Notes: generated by a model from the letters alone, not told the origin. A stretch of 64,000 nt of DNA from Limonium bicolor (GCA_023374045.1 CM041779.1:294758167-294822166); one strand, 5' to 3'; positions 1 to 11,568 are shown, counted from the stretch's first letter. Program-made: numbers and translations.

Positions 1-514
1 TTTAATTTCGACTTTTCTGTGCATTTAGGTTAACTGGGGTCCGTGGTTTCGGACATTAGGTCCGTGGCTACGGACGGAAATGAAATTTGACCTAATTCTG
101 CCTCCGAAACCCTAGTTTAGGTAATTTCACTTTTCACTTTAATTTTTTGTCAAAAAATGCTAAAAACACAAAAAAAAAACAGAAGCTCGCGCACTTAGGT
201 TAAAACGACTCGTAATAAGCCGTAAATAAACTAAGTAGAGGAAAAAACGACTTCTGAGTATGAAAGTAAATGAAAGTAATTGAACCCTAATAAAGTCGAA
301 TATCAAGCCCCCGAACCCGAACTCTCCTTTCCTAATTTGATCTAGGTTAAAATTAGGTGGCGACTCATAATAGGTTCCAGTGAGCTAGCTTAGGTTTTTA
401 ATAATTTTTGTTTTATGACATAGTATTAATCTTAGGTTATAAGTGGACCTAAAACCCGATTAGATCCTAATCAGCTTAATCAACATAGGATAGGGTTTAA
501 AATCGAGGCTCACA
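1..514 (+). repeat. 5' LTR (3' portion) of the TR-GAG-like element
   Basis: This matches 7435-7935 with only small differences, mostly homopolymer length changes. It ends in CACA just before the primer site. It contains paired GTCCGTGG/CGGAC motifs at about 38-80, the tail of the GC-rich array seen in full in the right LTR. Confidence 0.85.
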
Positions 515-517
515 GAC

Positions 518-535
518 TGGCGACTCTGCTGGGGA
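518..535 (+). promoter_or_regulatory. Primer-binding site of the TR-GAG-like element
   Basis: TGGCGACTCTGCTGGGGA begins three bases after the LTR end. A TGG start a few bases inside the LTR is the normal position of a tRNA primer site. The first seven bases fit the 3' end of plant tRNA-Arg, the primer reported for Ogre-type elements; the remainder fits it less well, so the tRNA identity is uncertain. Confidence 0.7.
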
Positions 536-1740
536 CAAACTTCTTAATTTTAACTTGTTTAATTTAAGAAAGAGGGCTTAACTCGAAAATGTTTATTTAT
601 GGCTTTATTACTCTGTTTGTTTACTTTCGTGCGCACTTTAATTTTCTGCACCTTGGCATCATATGAGAGCGAGGGTCCACGCAAACCGATTTGCCCCGGG
701 ACCCGTTGAGGGTCCCCTGTCAGGGACTCACACCTTTTATGGTGATGTGAATAAGCGGGGGAAAAGAGGAGGGTGTCGTCTAACCACACCCCCTTAATAC
801 CTGGGCCTTAGCCCAAGCATTTTTCTGGCAGTGCCCTTACCTAGCCCATTGTTTGGTCGGTCAAAGACCCGACCGTAGACGCACACCTTCAGGTGATGTG
901 AAAAAAGTGGGGAAGCCCAAAGAGAATAGCGTGCAAGCCCTATTCCTTTGTGGTGACCTGGGCCCATGCCCCAAGCACCTCTCCGGATCGATCCATACCC
1001 GGTTTGGTTTAAACGTCTAGTGAGGACATGTTGAATTTGTGTGGGCCATGTTTGCTTGTCTGATCGGCCCACTACCCAGCTTAGAGATTGATAGGAACTT
1101 CTCCTACATCAACCTAGCCCAAGACGAATTGGCAACTCTATTTGTTTGCGGCCCAGAGGCCCTGTTTGGTTTAACATGTGAGTCGTTCGGGCTTCGGCCC
1201 AAAAGCCTAGACTTAGGTGATTTCTCTTCTGGCCCAATTTGAATTATCCAATTAATCCTAGGCCCATAAAAAAGAAATCCACCTGAACTTGAAATAACTC
1301 ACAAGGCCTGAAAATAAAACCTTCTTCGGCCTCGCAACCATCTTCTCTGGCCCAAAGAAAGTTAGGCCCATTTGTGATTTAGGGACCATTCCAGCCATGT
1401 GCCTCACTTCAGGCCCAAACACATTCCGGCCCAAGGGCTCATTCTAGTCTAGGTAGACTTCTTATCATGACCCTAACCCAAAACCCTAGGTCTAGGTGTC
1501 ACCTCTCAAGCCCAATCAAAGCCATCTGTTTAGATTTCAGTCCAAATTCCAGTTCACAGTCTAAAAGATACTCCAGCTCAAACACCTCACTTTCTGGGTA
1601 TCCTGGCCCACTTGCTTTCAGCCTAAGCCTGTTTCGATCTATCTTGTGAAGCGTCATTCTCACATTAGTATCTCTCGGACCGCTTCCTTTTGTTAGCTAA
1701 CAATGGACACCTTGGAGACAGGTAGACCAAAATCCTAAGT
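536..1740 (+). other. Non-coding leader of the TR-GAG-like element
   Basis: No supported gene. The stretch is pyrimidine-rich and scattered with GGCCCA/GCCCAA words, especially from 780 to 1640. Ogre-type elements carry an extra ORF before gag; I could not recognise one here. It probably serves as a long 5' untranslated leader. Confidence 0.5.
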
Positions 1741-3052
1741 ATGGCAGAGGAGGAAACCCAATCGGCATGGAGGCCCAACTTGCAGCCTTAGAGCAAAAGC
1801 ACACGGCCGCCTTGATGCCATGGAACAGAAATATAGGTCCACCACTAATGACATGGAGGCTAAGTATGTCACCATCATCGAAGAGCTGAAAAGAAAAATC
1901 AATTCTTGAGGTTGGTCATCAGGAAAACATTCCAAGGAGGATGTCGACTCGGGAACGAGCGCGACTGCATCGAAATTAACTCCGTTGGGGTCCAGGATGC
2001 ACACAGATTTGTAGGGGAAGCCACCCCAGACCACCAACTAACGTAGAACTCAAGAAGGCTCTGAAAAGGATTGAGCGCATGGAAAAGGCTAGCAAGCCGG
2101 CTGGCCTCGATTACTTTCCATGACGTCATATCCCGAGGTTGATCTTCCCCCGAAGCTGAAGATGCCCACACTCGCTTTGTACAAGGGTTCCTCGGATCCA
2201 CAGATTCATTTGGCTATGTTCGACCGGGAAATGTCCATCTTGGGGCTCAACGACATGCAAAAGGCCAAGGTTTTTGCACGCTATCTAGACGAGACTCCTC
2301 AGCGTTGGTATCTCACTCAGAAGATAAATACCAAGACCTACGAGGAGGTTTGCGAGGCTTTCCTAAATCATTTGAGTATGCTAAGAACCTCGAAGTCACC
2401 AGAATCGATTGCAGGAACCCGACAGAAAGACGGTGAGTCCATGTCTGACTTCATCAAGCGTTGGAGGAGAAAGGCTGCGGCCATGCCTACCAAAATGGAC
2501 GAGCAAGAGCAAATCCGCATGATAATTGAGAACATGCGGAAACAACACAACCATGAGCTAAAATTTAGGTATTTTCCGAGTTTGGACATGTTGATGGGAC
2601 AAGTCGGTATTCTAGAGGAAAGGATTCATAAGGAAGGGTTGGAACTCGAGCGCTCAAGAGACTCCGGCAGTAGCTCCAAATTATCTAAGCCAGGACTAGA
2701 AAAGGCTTGTCTTCAGCCAGTAGCTTGCGCTCAAAGCAGTTTCCCAGAAGTGAATATGGTTCAACAACCTAGAGCCCCGCATCAAAACTTTAGGACGGTA
2801 CCCTTACCACGCCGAGACTCATCGCAAAGGGAATTCACCAACATTGGCCGAGCACCAAGTCAGGCGTTTGAAGAGCTTCAGAAGAGAAACTTGCTACAGC
2901 CCTTGGCCCCTCGACCGGGAACCACTCATTTGGGAAGGCATCTTAATCAATTCTGCCACTACCATCAGTTGCCTGGCCATTATGCTGACAATTGCCGAGC
3001 ATTGAAGCACAAGATTCAAGACCTCCTCGAGCAAGGAGTCCAATTCTTCTAA
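1741..3052 (+). pseudogene. gag: Gag protein of Tat/Ogre type, N-terminus frameshifted
   Basis: Gag forms the cytoplasmic virus-like particle that packages element RNA. The longest intact frame (2120-3052, 310 residues) holds the retrotransposon Gag core: the MPTLALYKGSSDPQIHL stretch, then DETPQRWY and DFIKRWRRKA. It ends in a zinc-knuckle-like block CHYHQLPGHYADNC followed by LKHKIQDLLEQG, the form typical of Tat/Ogre Gag. In-frame homology continues upstream to an ATG at 1741 (MAEEETQSA, then an EQKYRSTTNDMEAKY coiled-coil-like segment), but at least three one-base frame changes break it. No protease follows; the frame ends at TAA 3050-3052. It could still act in trans if the frame breaks are assembly errors. 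Confidence 0.8.
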
Positions 3053-5011
3053 GTATGCAAATCGTTTTGTTGCACCTTCTGTTGCTTATCTTCTTAGTTA
3101 GTTTTCAGTCACCACCGATTGTAATCTTTACGTTTCTCTCATGATTCTTAAATAAAATCATAGTTCCATTTTCACAATTCTTATATGAACCATTTTCGTT
3201 CATCGAAAAAAAAGCAAAATTGTTTCTAAGGGAAAAGAAGATCACGGAGTAATCATTCCTCGACTATGGAACAAAACGACTTGTCTTTTGTTTCTAAAAG
3301 GGTGAGCATGCGTTGCCAAGTCCCACAACCTATCCCAAAGCATCCAAAATAACCCACGAAGCAGTTCCAAATCCATATCTGCTTAAGTGTTGTCATAAAC
3401 CCCAGGTCAATACTGGGGGCAACCTGAGTTCAGGATCGTCATCTTTAATCTTTCGTTTAAGCGTGTGAACTAGTCTCTGAGTGAAATTCACGAGAGTGTC
3501 TTGAGCGGAAAAACCATGAGTGAACGAGCGTGTCATTTTTACATGACTCCGGTGAGACCACATTCAAAGGTAAGGTAAACGGCATAACTCCGACCGAAGG
3601 AGATAATTGTAAATTTACTCTTAGACCTGCGAAAAGTAACAAAGAACGGATACACAACTATCGGGAATGACGAAGCACCTAGGTACAGCACCACATAGCC
3701 AATAGCTTGTGAACCCTGACGTTAAGCCCTAGGCACCCCCGCTGAGCCTTTCATATATCCCTTTTCGATGTCGCAAAGCTCCACAGAACAAGCCAGCCCG
3801 TGATGAATAACCAACCCGGTGACCAAAGGAAGTGAGGAGCCTGACTCTCAGATAACGCTTTCATCAGTCCAGAGAAGCAAAGCCGCTATCGGCATGACGA
3901 AGTGATCCGCAAACGGTCCAAGAGTGACACAGGATATAAAGAGCTCACATCAAAATAGCTCTCAAGCCCAAAGCCGGGAAACACAAGAACCCCGAAGGCA
4001 AAGTCAAGAAAGGATAAAACAAAAAGGCAATCCGGAAGTGCCTCGAAGAAATCCAAATGACAAAAAAGAGAAATGGTGTAAAGGACAACTTCAAAAGTCC
4101 AAGTCCAGAAGCTCGAAAACAACGTCGACATGAAGCATCTAGACGACTTCAAGACAAGGAAGATGAATCTGAGAGAAGACACAAGTTGCAGCTTTGGTCA
4201 CCCATTTAAGCTCCACATACCTCAAATATCCCTCTATGATCCTGTTGTCATTCATCACACCCTATGGCCATGTTATAAGCTTTAAAGACTTCCGACTTGA
4301 TAGTTGTGTATCTAATCACGTGAAAGTAACAGATCGAATGCGTAAATTCATCAAATATCGAATTCAATGGTCTAGAAGTTGTGACCGTAGGTGAAGAACG
4401 AGTGCAAACACCAAACACGCCGAGTGTAGGTTAGGAAGCACCACGTAAAAACATAAGCCTTGACCTTGTGAGGACAAGATTCGTTCGCATGTTTAATAAA
4501 AGAAAATACTGGGGGCAATCGATCGTTCCGATCGATTGCCATGAACTCTAGCTCAGATTGTCTTAAGGGAAAATACTGGGGGCAATTGTTGGTTCCAATA
4601 ATTGCTATGACAACGCCAATTGGAACCCAAAGCTCAAACGTCACCACCACCATTCCACCACAGGCCCACATAAGCCCTTACCTTTACATCATACACCATA
4701 CCCCACCGATGGCATGTTCATCGCCTAGGAGATAAATTGCAAGTCCGAAATCTATGGTCAGGAAATGATAATTTCACTTTCCTTTTCAGTAAACAAAATT
4801 TTCTTCAAACACTGCCACGTTTGGCACCTTTTCCAACAAATTCCTGTTCTGAACGAGTATCTTTCATATATTTTGATTGCATACATCTTATCGTCATTGC
4901 CATGTTTGGCACTCCAGTGATCAGTTTTACCATTTGCACGAGACCATTATCCTCCTAACTTATTTTTAGTTCGAGACCCAAAATCGGTGAAAAAGCCCTG
5001 CAGATTCCTCA
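3053..5011 (+). other. Non-coding interior with three ACTGGGGGCAA hairpin modules
   Basis: This is where pol would lie in a complete element, but no pol motif is visible. ATACTGGGGGCAA occurs at 3410, 4506 and 4573. Each copy runs directly into an inverted repeat: CCTGA/TCAGG near 3423, an 11 bp perfect stem at 4514-4540, and an 11 bp stem with one mismatch at 4582-4605. The motif resembles the polypurine tract of this element family. Short open frames here have no recognisable domains. Confidence 0.6.
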
Positions 5012-5395
5012 TTCAGTACGAGACCTAGCATCTTCATTCAGTACGAGACCTAGAATCAGTGTGAGATCCAGCCATTCAGTACGAGACTCCAGTGTGAGAC
5101 CACCATCTTCATCAGTGCGAGGCCCATCATTTCTTCAGTGCAAGACCATGCATCTCATCAGTGCGAGACCATCATATTCGTTAGTGCGAGACCCATCATC
5201 TTCAGTGCGAGACCCATCATCTTCTTCTGTGCGAGACCGAGCGTCATCATCCAGTGCGAGACCAGTACGAGACCTAGCATCATCTTCAGTGCGAGACCCA
5301 TCATCTTCTTCTGTACGAGACCGAGCGTCATCATCCAGTGCGAGACCAGTACGGGACCTAGTATCATCTTCAGTGCGAGATAGAGCGTGATCTAA
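5012..5395 (+). repeat. Minisatellite, CAGTGCGAGACC unit
   Basis: About twenty imperfect copies of a CAGTGCGAGACC core (variants CAGTACGAGACC, CTGTGCGAGACC) are separated by CATCATCTT-type spacers. Open frames across it on both strands only translate the repeat. Confidence 0.85.
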
Positions 5396-5550
5396 GTTGG
5401 CGGGGCAGAGGCAATAAGTCCCCATCTTCATGTCAACTTCTTGGGAGAAACAACTAGTGGGCAGTGGCAATAAGTCCCTTGGTAATCTAGAAGTTATCCC
5501 AGCACCCCAGTTGGTGGGCAGAGGCAATAAGTCCCCATAGTATACCAACC
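5396..5550 (+). repeat. Triplicated GGCAATAAGTCCC motif
   Basis: Three copies of GCAGAGGCAATAAGTCCC (one with GCAGTGGC) occur at about 5405, 5461 and 5519, spaced about 56-58 bases apart. It is a second small tandem array in the element's 3' region. Confidence 0.75.
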
Positions 5551-5690
5551 AGGAGCATTGGAACGGGTTTCGGTCCCCAGAAGCATCCGAGCATCATCAA
5601 AATCACCGGCATTATCATCAGCATCAGCATCATTTGCATCATTAGCATTTCAGCATTCTTGCATTTGCATGCCATCCAGTTTTTACATCC

Positions 5691-6042
5691 TAGGTAGTCA
5701 ACGCCTTAGAATAGCTTGACATCATTTCATCACTTTAGGTGGTCAGCGCCTTAGAATAGCTCGACAAACATATCATCGTTTCAGGTAGTCAACGCCTTAG
5801 AAAAGCTTGACATCATTTTCATCACTTTAGGTAGTCAGCGCCTTAGAATAGCTCGACAGCATATCATCATTTAGGTAGTCAACGCCTTAGAATAGCTTGA
5901 CATCGTATCATCCTTATAGGTAGTCGGCACCTTAGAATAGTCTGACATTACCTCATTATTACCTTTAGGTAGTCAGCGCCTTAGAAAAGCTCGACAATGC
6001 TTTGTAGCTTAGGTAGTCAGCGCCTCCGAATTGCTGGGCATC
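5691..6042 (+). repeat. Eight-copy tandem array, about 46 bp unit
   Basis: Units begin AGGTAGTCA and contain CGCCTTAGAATAGC. The first five alternate between form A (GTCAACG...CTTGAC) and form B (GTCAGCG...CTCGAC), so the array grew partly by dimer duplication. Later units diverge, and the last reads CGCCTCCGAATTGC. Non-coding. Confidence 0.85.
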
Positions 6043-6147
6043 GTTAACCCGGTTTCACACAACGTGGAGGATTCTGTGGAGTCCAAAATTTTGGGGCACC
6101 ACTCAAGCATCAACCAGACTTTTCACATTCGTTACAAAGTCCAGTTT

Positions 6148-6161
6148 GACGGGGGGCAATC
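6148..6161 (+). promoter_or_regulatory. Polypurine tract of the TR-GAG-like element
   Basis: GACGGGGGGCAATC directly precedes the LTR start TGTTATACCC. This is the position of the plus-strand primer for LTR retrotransposon cDNA synthesis. Confidence 0.8.
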
Positions 6162-6665
6162 TGTTATACCCAAAATTTTGACCCCCTGGTTAGGGTCTAC
6201 GAGGTTGTGAGAGCCATCTCCATCAAACAGTGAGAGACTCCGGCCCGATCGGCGTGTTCCAGGGCCTGAGGAGCAGTTTCGTCATTGTCAGGGGCGTTTT
6301 CGTAATTTTAAGGCTTCTGAGTTCTCCTATAGGCTTCTCTCTCCTCCAAAGGGTGCCCAAATCAGCTCGAAATGCTTTGATATTTTAACCCATGATAGAG
6401 GATGACATTTTAAGCATAATGGCGTTGGAATTTTGATTTTTTTCGAATTTCCAATAATTTTCTAGTAATTTCTGACTGAATCTGACGAGAAATTCAATTT
6501 AAAAATGCTCCAGCATTTAAAAAATTCGTTTCCACCTCAGAAAATTCATAATATCCATTCTTGACATGTGGTTAAAATTTCATAGCAAAATTCTTTTGGG
6601 AAGTTACTTAGTTAAAATATCGAAAAATCTTACTTTTACTAGATTCTCTTTATCTTTAAGAAAGT

Positions 6666-6674
6666 CTATATAAG
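6666..6674 (+). promoter_or_regulatory. TATA box of the 3' LTR
   Basis: CTATATAAG lies about 500 bases into the LTR and is followed by GGGGATAGG. Transcription would start near 6700, placing the GC-rich array in the transcribed leader. Confidence 0.6.
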
Positions 6675-7250
6675 GGGATAGGTTTTTGGATAAAATCAGA
6701 ACCTCACATACTCAAGAACCCTAGAGAGTCAGAAAAGGCAGCTCCTCTCTCTCTCTCACGTTTTCCAACACCCGGCCACCCAAATCATACCGAAAATCCC
6801 CCGAACACCTATCTAAACACGTTTTCCGATCCCCAAAGCACAAACAATCATCAAAACCCCACAAAAACACCACCAAAACGTGAAGAACAGTAAGAACAAC
6901 CAACAACCAGAAGCTTGGTTCGAAGTCCTTTCGGGTCTACCATCAACGGAGCACTCGACGAATCCCGGTGTGAAGAAACGTTGTGAATCCAAAGGTAAAA
7001 CAGGTGAAACTCAGCTTCCCTAATTCTCCACGGTGTTATCTGTCTTGCCTCGAAATTTGAGCTCAAACTAACCTTCGTGGGCTTCTGTATTGCTGTTTGT
7101 TTAAGCCTCTGTCAGATAACTTGTTTGCTAAGTTTCGTGCTTATTCGAATTCAAACTGAAAACTTTCAATCACTAACATCTTGTACATCTTTCAGGCTAC
7201 ACACCCATAAAATTTGAGCTCAAAACACCCTCGGGAACCTTCCGAAAACC

Positions 7251-7510
7251 CCTGTCCGTGGGTGGTCCGTGACCTCGGACCTATGGTCCGGGACCTCGGA
7301 CGCGTTGTCCGAGACCACGGACACCCACGGCGGCGGCGGGATTTTAAAAATTCAAAATTTAGGTTTTTCTAATGATGTCCGGGCCCACGGACAGCCTGTC
7401 CGTGGCCCCGGACTTTGCAAATTTTGTTTTCCTTTAATTTTCTACTTTTCTGTGCATTTAGGTTAACTGGGGTCCGTGGTTTCGGACATTAGGTCCGTGG
7501 CTACGGACGA
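7251..7510 (+). repeat. GC-rich array of GTCCG/CGGAC inverted motifs (TR-GAG LTR)
   Basis: Repeated pairs such as GGTCCGTGACCTCGGACC, GGTCCGGGACCTCGGAC and TCCGTGGCCCCGGA stand out from the AT-rich LTR. Each pair can fold into a short hairpin. The same style of module, with different sequence, occupies the LTRs of the Tekay and LARD elements. Confidence 0.75.
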
Positions 7511-7935
7511 AATGAAATTTGACCTAATTCTGCCTCCGAACCCTAGTTTAGGTAATTTCACTTTTCACTTTAATTTCTGTCAAAAAATGCTAAAAAAACA
7601 AAAAAAAACAGAAGCTCGCGCACTTAGGTTAAAACGACTCGTAATAAGCCGTAAATAAACTAAGTAGAGGAAAAACGACTTCTGAGGGTAATGAAAGTAA
7701 TTGAACCCTAATAAAGTCGAATATCAAGCCCCCGAACCCGAACTCTCCTTTCCTAATTTGATCTAGGTTAAAATTAGGTGGCGACTCATAATAGGTTCCA
7801 GTGAGCTAGCTTAGGTTTTTAATAATTTTGTTTTATGACATAGTTATTAATCTTAGGTTATAAGTGGACCTAAAACCCGATTAGATCCTAATCAGCTTTA
7901 ATCAACATAGGATAGGGTTTAAATCGAGGCTCACA

Positions 7936-10900
7936 CTCATGCTAAGCTCGTTACCAACCTCGTTACCGTCCAGTTATATCGAACGGTTAACTTAAACCCA
8001 AGGTGTGTCGGATATAGTAATCCCAAGCACACCGAAATAACATTTGTATGCCCCTGTGGCACGACGTGAGTCAGTAAACTAGCTTTGGATAAGCTAAGGG
8101 AAGATTGAAACCAAATGGAATACAACCTATACATACACCAAGAGAGTCGAACCGGATATGACATCGACTCCGTCCTCACACGCGTGGCCGGAACATGACT
8201 GGACTCCTCACCCCCCATTAGTACATATATACTTATAAATAAGTAGTTAGAGATCCATTATGGAGCCTACCACATCCACACACCATACGGTATCATAACC
8301 GAGTTAAGCACACAAGGGAGGTTCACACACTTGCATACAACAAAATATCCAACTAACTCACACATAGCCGTGGTTAGAACGTTCCCAAGGTTTGGGTCGT
8401 TAACTCCGAATACCGATCTCTCTCGTGTTCCTAGTTCTAGTTAGCTAAGGTTCGACACTTATTTGAGGTTAACGGTATCGGAGACCAGATGCGCCACATA
8501 AATGAATTACTATAAACTCATTACATGTTTTAATCTTACAAGGTGGCAAACACTCAAAAAACACATTGGCATACAAGCCGGTGTAATCCGGTAGGACACA
8601 GGTTGCAAGAAAACCATACCTGTCACCGGAGTCCATTTTTACCATGTCCACTTAGATTCCTCGAACAATTCTCGAACAACTGGCACATTAAAGTTACCTT
8701 CATTAACATTGGGGTAATATGTTTGTGTAACGTCGAATGACCATAGTTAACCCCGTTTACTAGTTAAATATCTTTACATTTTTAACATGTTTCACTCTTT
8801 CATTTTACTTCAACTTTTCACCCAACAAATTGTGACTATAACTCACCTAACATGTCCTACACAATCTTATAACATCATTATCCATCAATCCCCATCATTA
8901 GACATCTTTTAATAACCTAAAACCATGTTTTTATAGTGGTCCGGGACTTGGTCCTCTTCTTAAGTCCCGGACCATATGCTAACTCAAGTCTCGGCCCTTT
9001 TAAAATGGGGTGGTCCGGGACCTTATACATGGCCTAAGTCCCGGACCACATCCTATGTGACTCTCGGCCTATTTTACACCCATGGTCCGGGACTTGAACC
9101 ATGACCTAGGTCCCGGACCAAAGCTACAGACTTGGTAAAATTGCATTTTTCAAACCTTGTTGCATTATTTCTCCACCTCCATTAATTGTATAAACTTACC
9201 TAATGTTCCTAGGTATATTCTAATGTCCAAATATCATCTTTAACCCTCCTAATTCCATGTTTGACTTGTTACTCAATTCCACCCACAATCTCATAACACT
9301 TGTAACATTTACATTTGGTTTCCTAAGGGGTGTTTCACCTAAATGACCACTATACCGAAATGTTTCCTCACCTTCATAACATCATCTCCCAAGCATCTCC
9401 TCTTACTAACCAAATCCTCTTTCACAACTTCTTGAATTCCTTTCTCAAAACCTTACCTAAACATCATTCTCTCCTTATTCATCAGCATTTCCTAAACCTT
9501 AAACAATCTTCTCTAAGACTTAAATACATCCTAAAAACACTCATTGGATTTCTAGAAACTTCCAAGACAATGCCTAAATCCTTATAGCACCTTAGAACAC
9601 CTTAATGCATGTTTTCTTCCTTGTGAAGCATGTATCCATTCCTAACCATTCCTAGTTCACCCAAGTTCATTTAAGCACTTAAAACTCCCTATACATTTTA
9701 CAAATTTTGCCATAGGTTCTCTTAGCACATCATCATTCCAAAACTCATAGTTTTCACCACTAAACATTCAAGAACACCTAAATCCATCAAAAAACCATCA
9801 CACACAAGACTTCACCAAATTTACACTACATCACAATATAGTGCATAGTTTAAATTGCTTGGCACTTAGGCCCTTAAATGCATGGCTCTAAGGCCCTTAA
9901 ATTGCATAAATCTTAAACACTGAATTTCCACAAATATATGCCTTTGACCTGCAAATACATACACCAAGACATATGTTCTTTTACTAGTCTCCTTGAGAAC
10001 ACTTTACTAAGTCATTCACCATTTGCTCTTTAGGTAGTTTCAACAAGCATTATAAGCTCATTTCTCCTAAGGCATTAAACAACATTAGGTTAGCATATTT
10101 ACCTCTTTTCCACCCAAACTTCTTTCTTGTTTCCTTATAAAACCGGTTAGGTATTTGATTCCTTGTCAAGTTCTAAACAATATACAAACATCATAATGAG
10201 TATTCAAGCTTTAAGCTTCATCTCATTGTAAACCCTAATTACATATATTGTTTTAACACATCAAGGTAATTGTTTTACCTTTGAATGGAAAGAGAGCTTG
10301 AATGAGTATCAAGAGAGGACTCCTCCTAGCCCTTGGAAGATTCAAATGAAGCTAAAACAAGACAAGAGAAGACACCATTACAAGGTGCATTTTCGGCCAA
10401 CACCAAAAATGAAGGAAGGAAATGGAGTTTTCTTTGGTTTTTCCTTACCTTGAAGCAAAGGTGATCAACAAGGCATAAAAATATAAGCTCAAGCTCCTTC
10501 CATGGAAGTTCTCCTTGGCACCGAAATGGTGGTTTTGATGATTTGAAAAGACAATGTTGTAGAGCTTGCTCCAACTAAGAGAACGGTAGTCTCCGAATTA
10601 AATTCGGAGCATGGAGTCATAAGTTACAAGTGAAGGAAGATGAAGAATGAGATGGTTCTGTTGGAAACCGATGGAGAGAGGAGGAAGAAGATGGCTACCG
10701 TGGGAAATGAAAGGAAAGAAGAGAATGAGGAGGTAGTTTGCTTTGTTAAGATATTTATGTATAAAGCAAAAATAGTACTTTACTTTAAGCTTTACTTTAC
10801 TTATTTGATTTTTTTTTCAAGTTGGTGACTCACACCTTGAAAAACCGGCCCCCATTTAGTTAGAAGGGTATTTTAGTCTTTATTGTCAATTTAATTACTT

Positions 10901-11551
10901 ATAATAACATATGTTACAAACTAGCTTATAAAAATCACTATTCACAAAAACAAGGCACATAGAAGTGAAATTTTTGATTTCCATTGATGTAGACATCCAA
11001 ATGTGATACTATATAGTACACATATATATTTAAGAGTAATGATGGACATTTAGCCATTCAAAACTCATTTACAAGACAAATTTTCAAAAACGTGCTTTAA
11101 GACTCCTTAAAGCACTTTTTGTGTTCTACCTTGTTCTCAAGCTTGGTTTTCTTGGTAACTGATTTAATATGTTCATTAACATATTTATAAGGTATAGGTA
11201 TGACCATTAGGTCTTATACAAATTATCCCAAGCTTAGAGCACATTTTAGCCCATATTGACCTTAAGGTGTTTATTTATGTTTTGTTTGGTTTCATTGTCT
11301 ACCAAGGTTTCCTAAGGACTTAATTAGCCTTATAAAGTCATAATTAAATATTATCAAGTCTTGGTAGGCTCTTTGGGTCCTAACCAAGTTCACTCCAAGC
11401 TTAGAGCATGTTTTTGCTCACACCGTGTCTTAGTGTTTTATTGTGTTTTAACTATGGTTTAAACTATACACTGATGTTCCTAAGGCACTTTTTAGCCTTT
11501 AGACAACATATTTAAACATTTAAACAACATACCAAGGTTTGGGGTATTTCA
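7936..11551 (-). repeat. 3' LTR of the LARD (visible part, 3.6 kb)
   Basis: It aligns base for base with 17243-20855, with a few substitutions and many one-base indels. On the minus strand it begins TGAAATACCCC at 11551. The remaining 0.95 kb lies left of the TR-GAG insertion, outside the window. Confidence 0.9.
8938..9119 (-). repeat. Three GGTCCGGGACTT hairpin units in LARD LTR
   Basis: Three units of about 36 bases lie at 8938-8973, 9012-9046 and 9084-9119. Each starts GGTCCGGGAC and ends GTCCCGGACC, with a loop of roughly 10 bases, giving strong 10-12 bp stems. Spacers carry TCTCGGCC. The second LTR repeats the array at about 18246-18426, where one arm has lost a base. Confidence 0.85.
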
Positions 11552-11568
11552 ATCTACCCCCTTAAAAG
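11552..11568 (-). promoter_or_regulatory. Polypurine tract of the LARD
   Basis: The minus strand reads TTTTAAGGGGGTAGAT directly before TGAAATACCCC. The same tract precedes the LTRs at 34680 and 47049. Confidence 0.85.

Larger units (their letters stand above)
1..7935 (+). mobile_element. Non-autonomous gypsy element with gag only (TR-GAG-like), 5' end outside window
   Basis: Direct repeats flank a 5.6 kb interior: 1-514 matches 7435-7935, and the right LTR starts TGTTATACCC and ends GGCTCACA. A primer-binding site follows the left LTR and a polypurine tract precedes the right one. The only coding domain is a Tat/Ogre-type gag (1741-3052); I find no protease, reverse transcriptase or integrase in any frame. 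This matches the TR-GAG class of plant elements, which depend on enzymes made elsewhere. It sits inside an LTR of the LARD to its right: sequence at 7936 continues the copy seen uninterrupted at 17243. The two LTRs are very similar, so insertion is recent. Left LTR start and left target duplication lie outside the window. Confidence 0.85.
6162..7935 (+). repeat. 3' LTR of the TR-GAG-like element (1774 bp)
   Basis: It starts TGTTATACCCAAAATTTTG and ends GGCTCACA, giving TG...CA termini. Its last 500 bases match the left edge of the window. It contains a TATA box near 6666 and a GC-rich inverted-motif array at 7251-7510. The next five bases, CTCAT, are the likely target duplication; the matching unoccupied site is visible at 17243-17247 in the other LARD LTR. 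Confidence 0.9.

Noticed and set aside
5061..5548. Open frames of 80-137 residues on both strands
   Set aside because: They read through the CAGTGCGAGACC minisatellite and consist of repeated residues.
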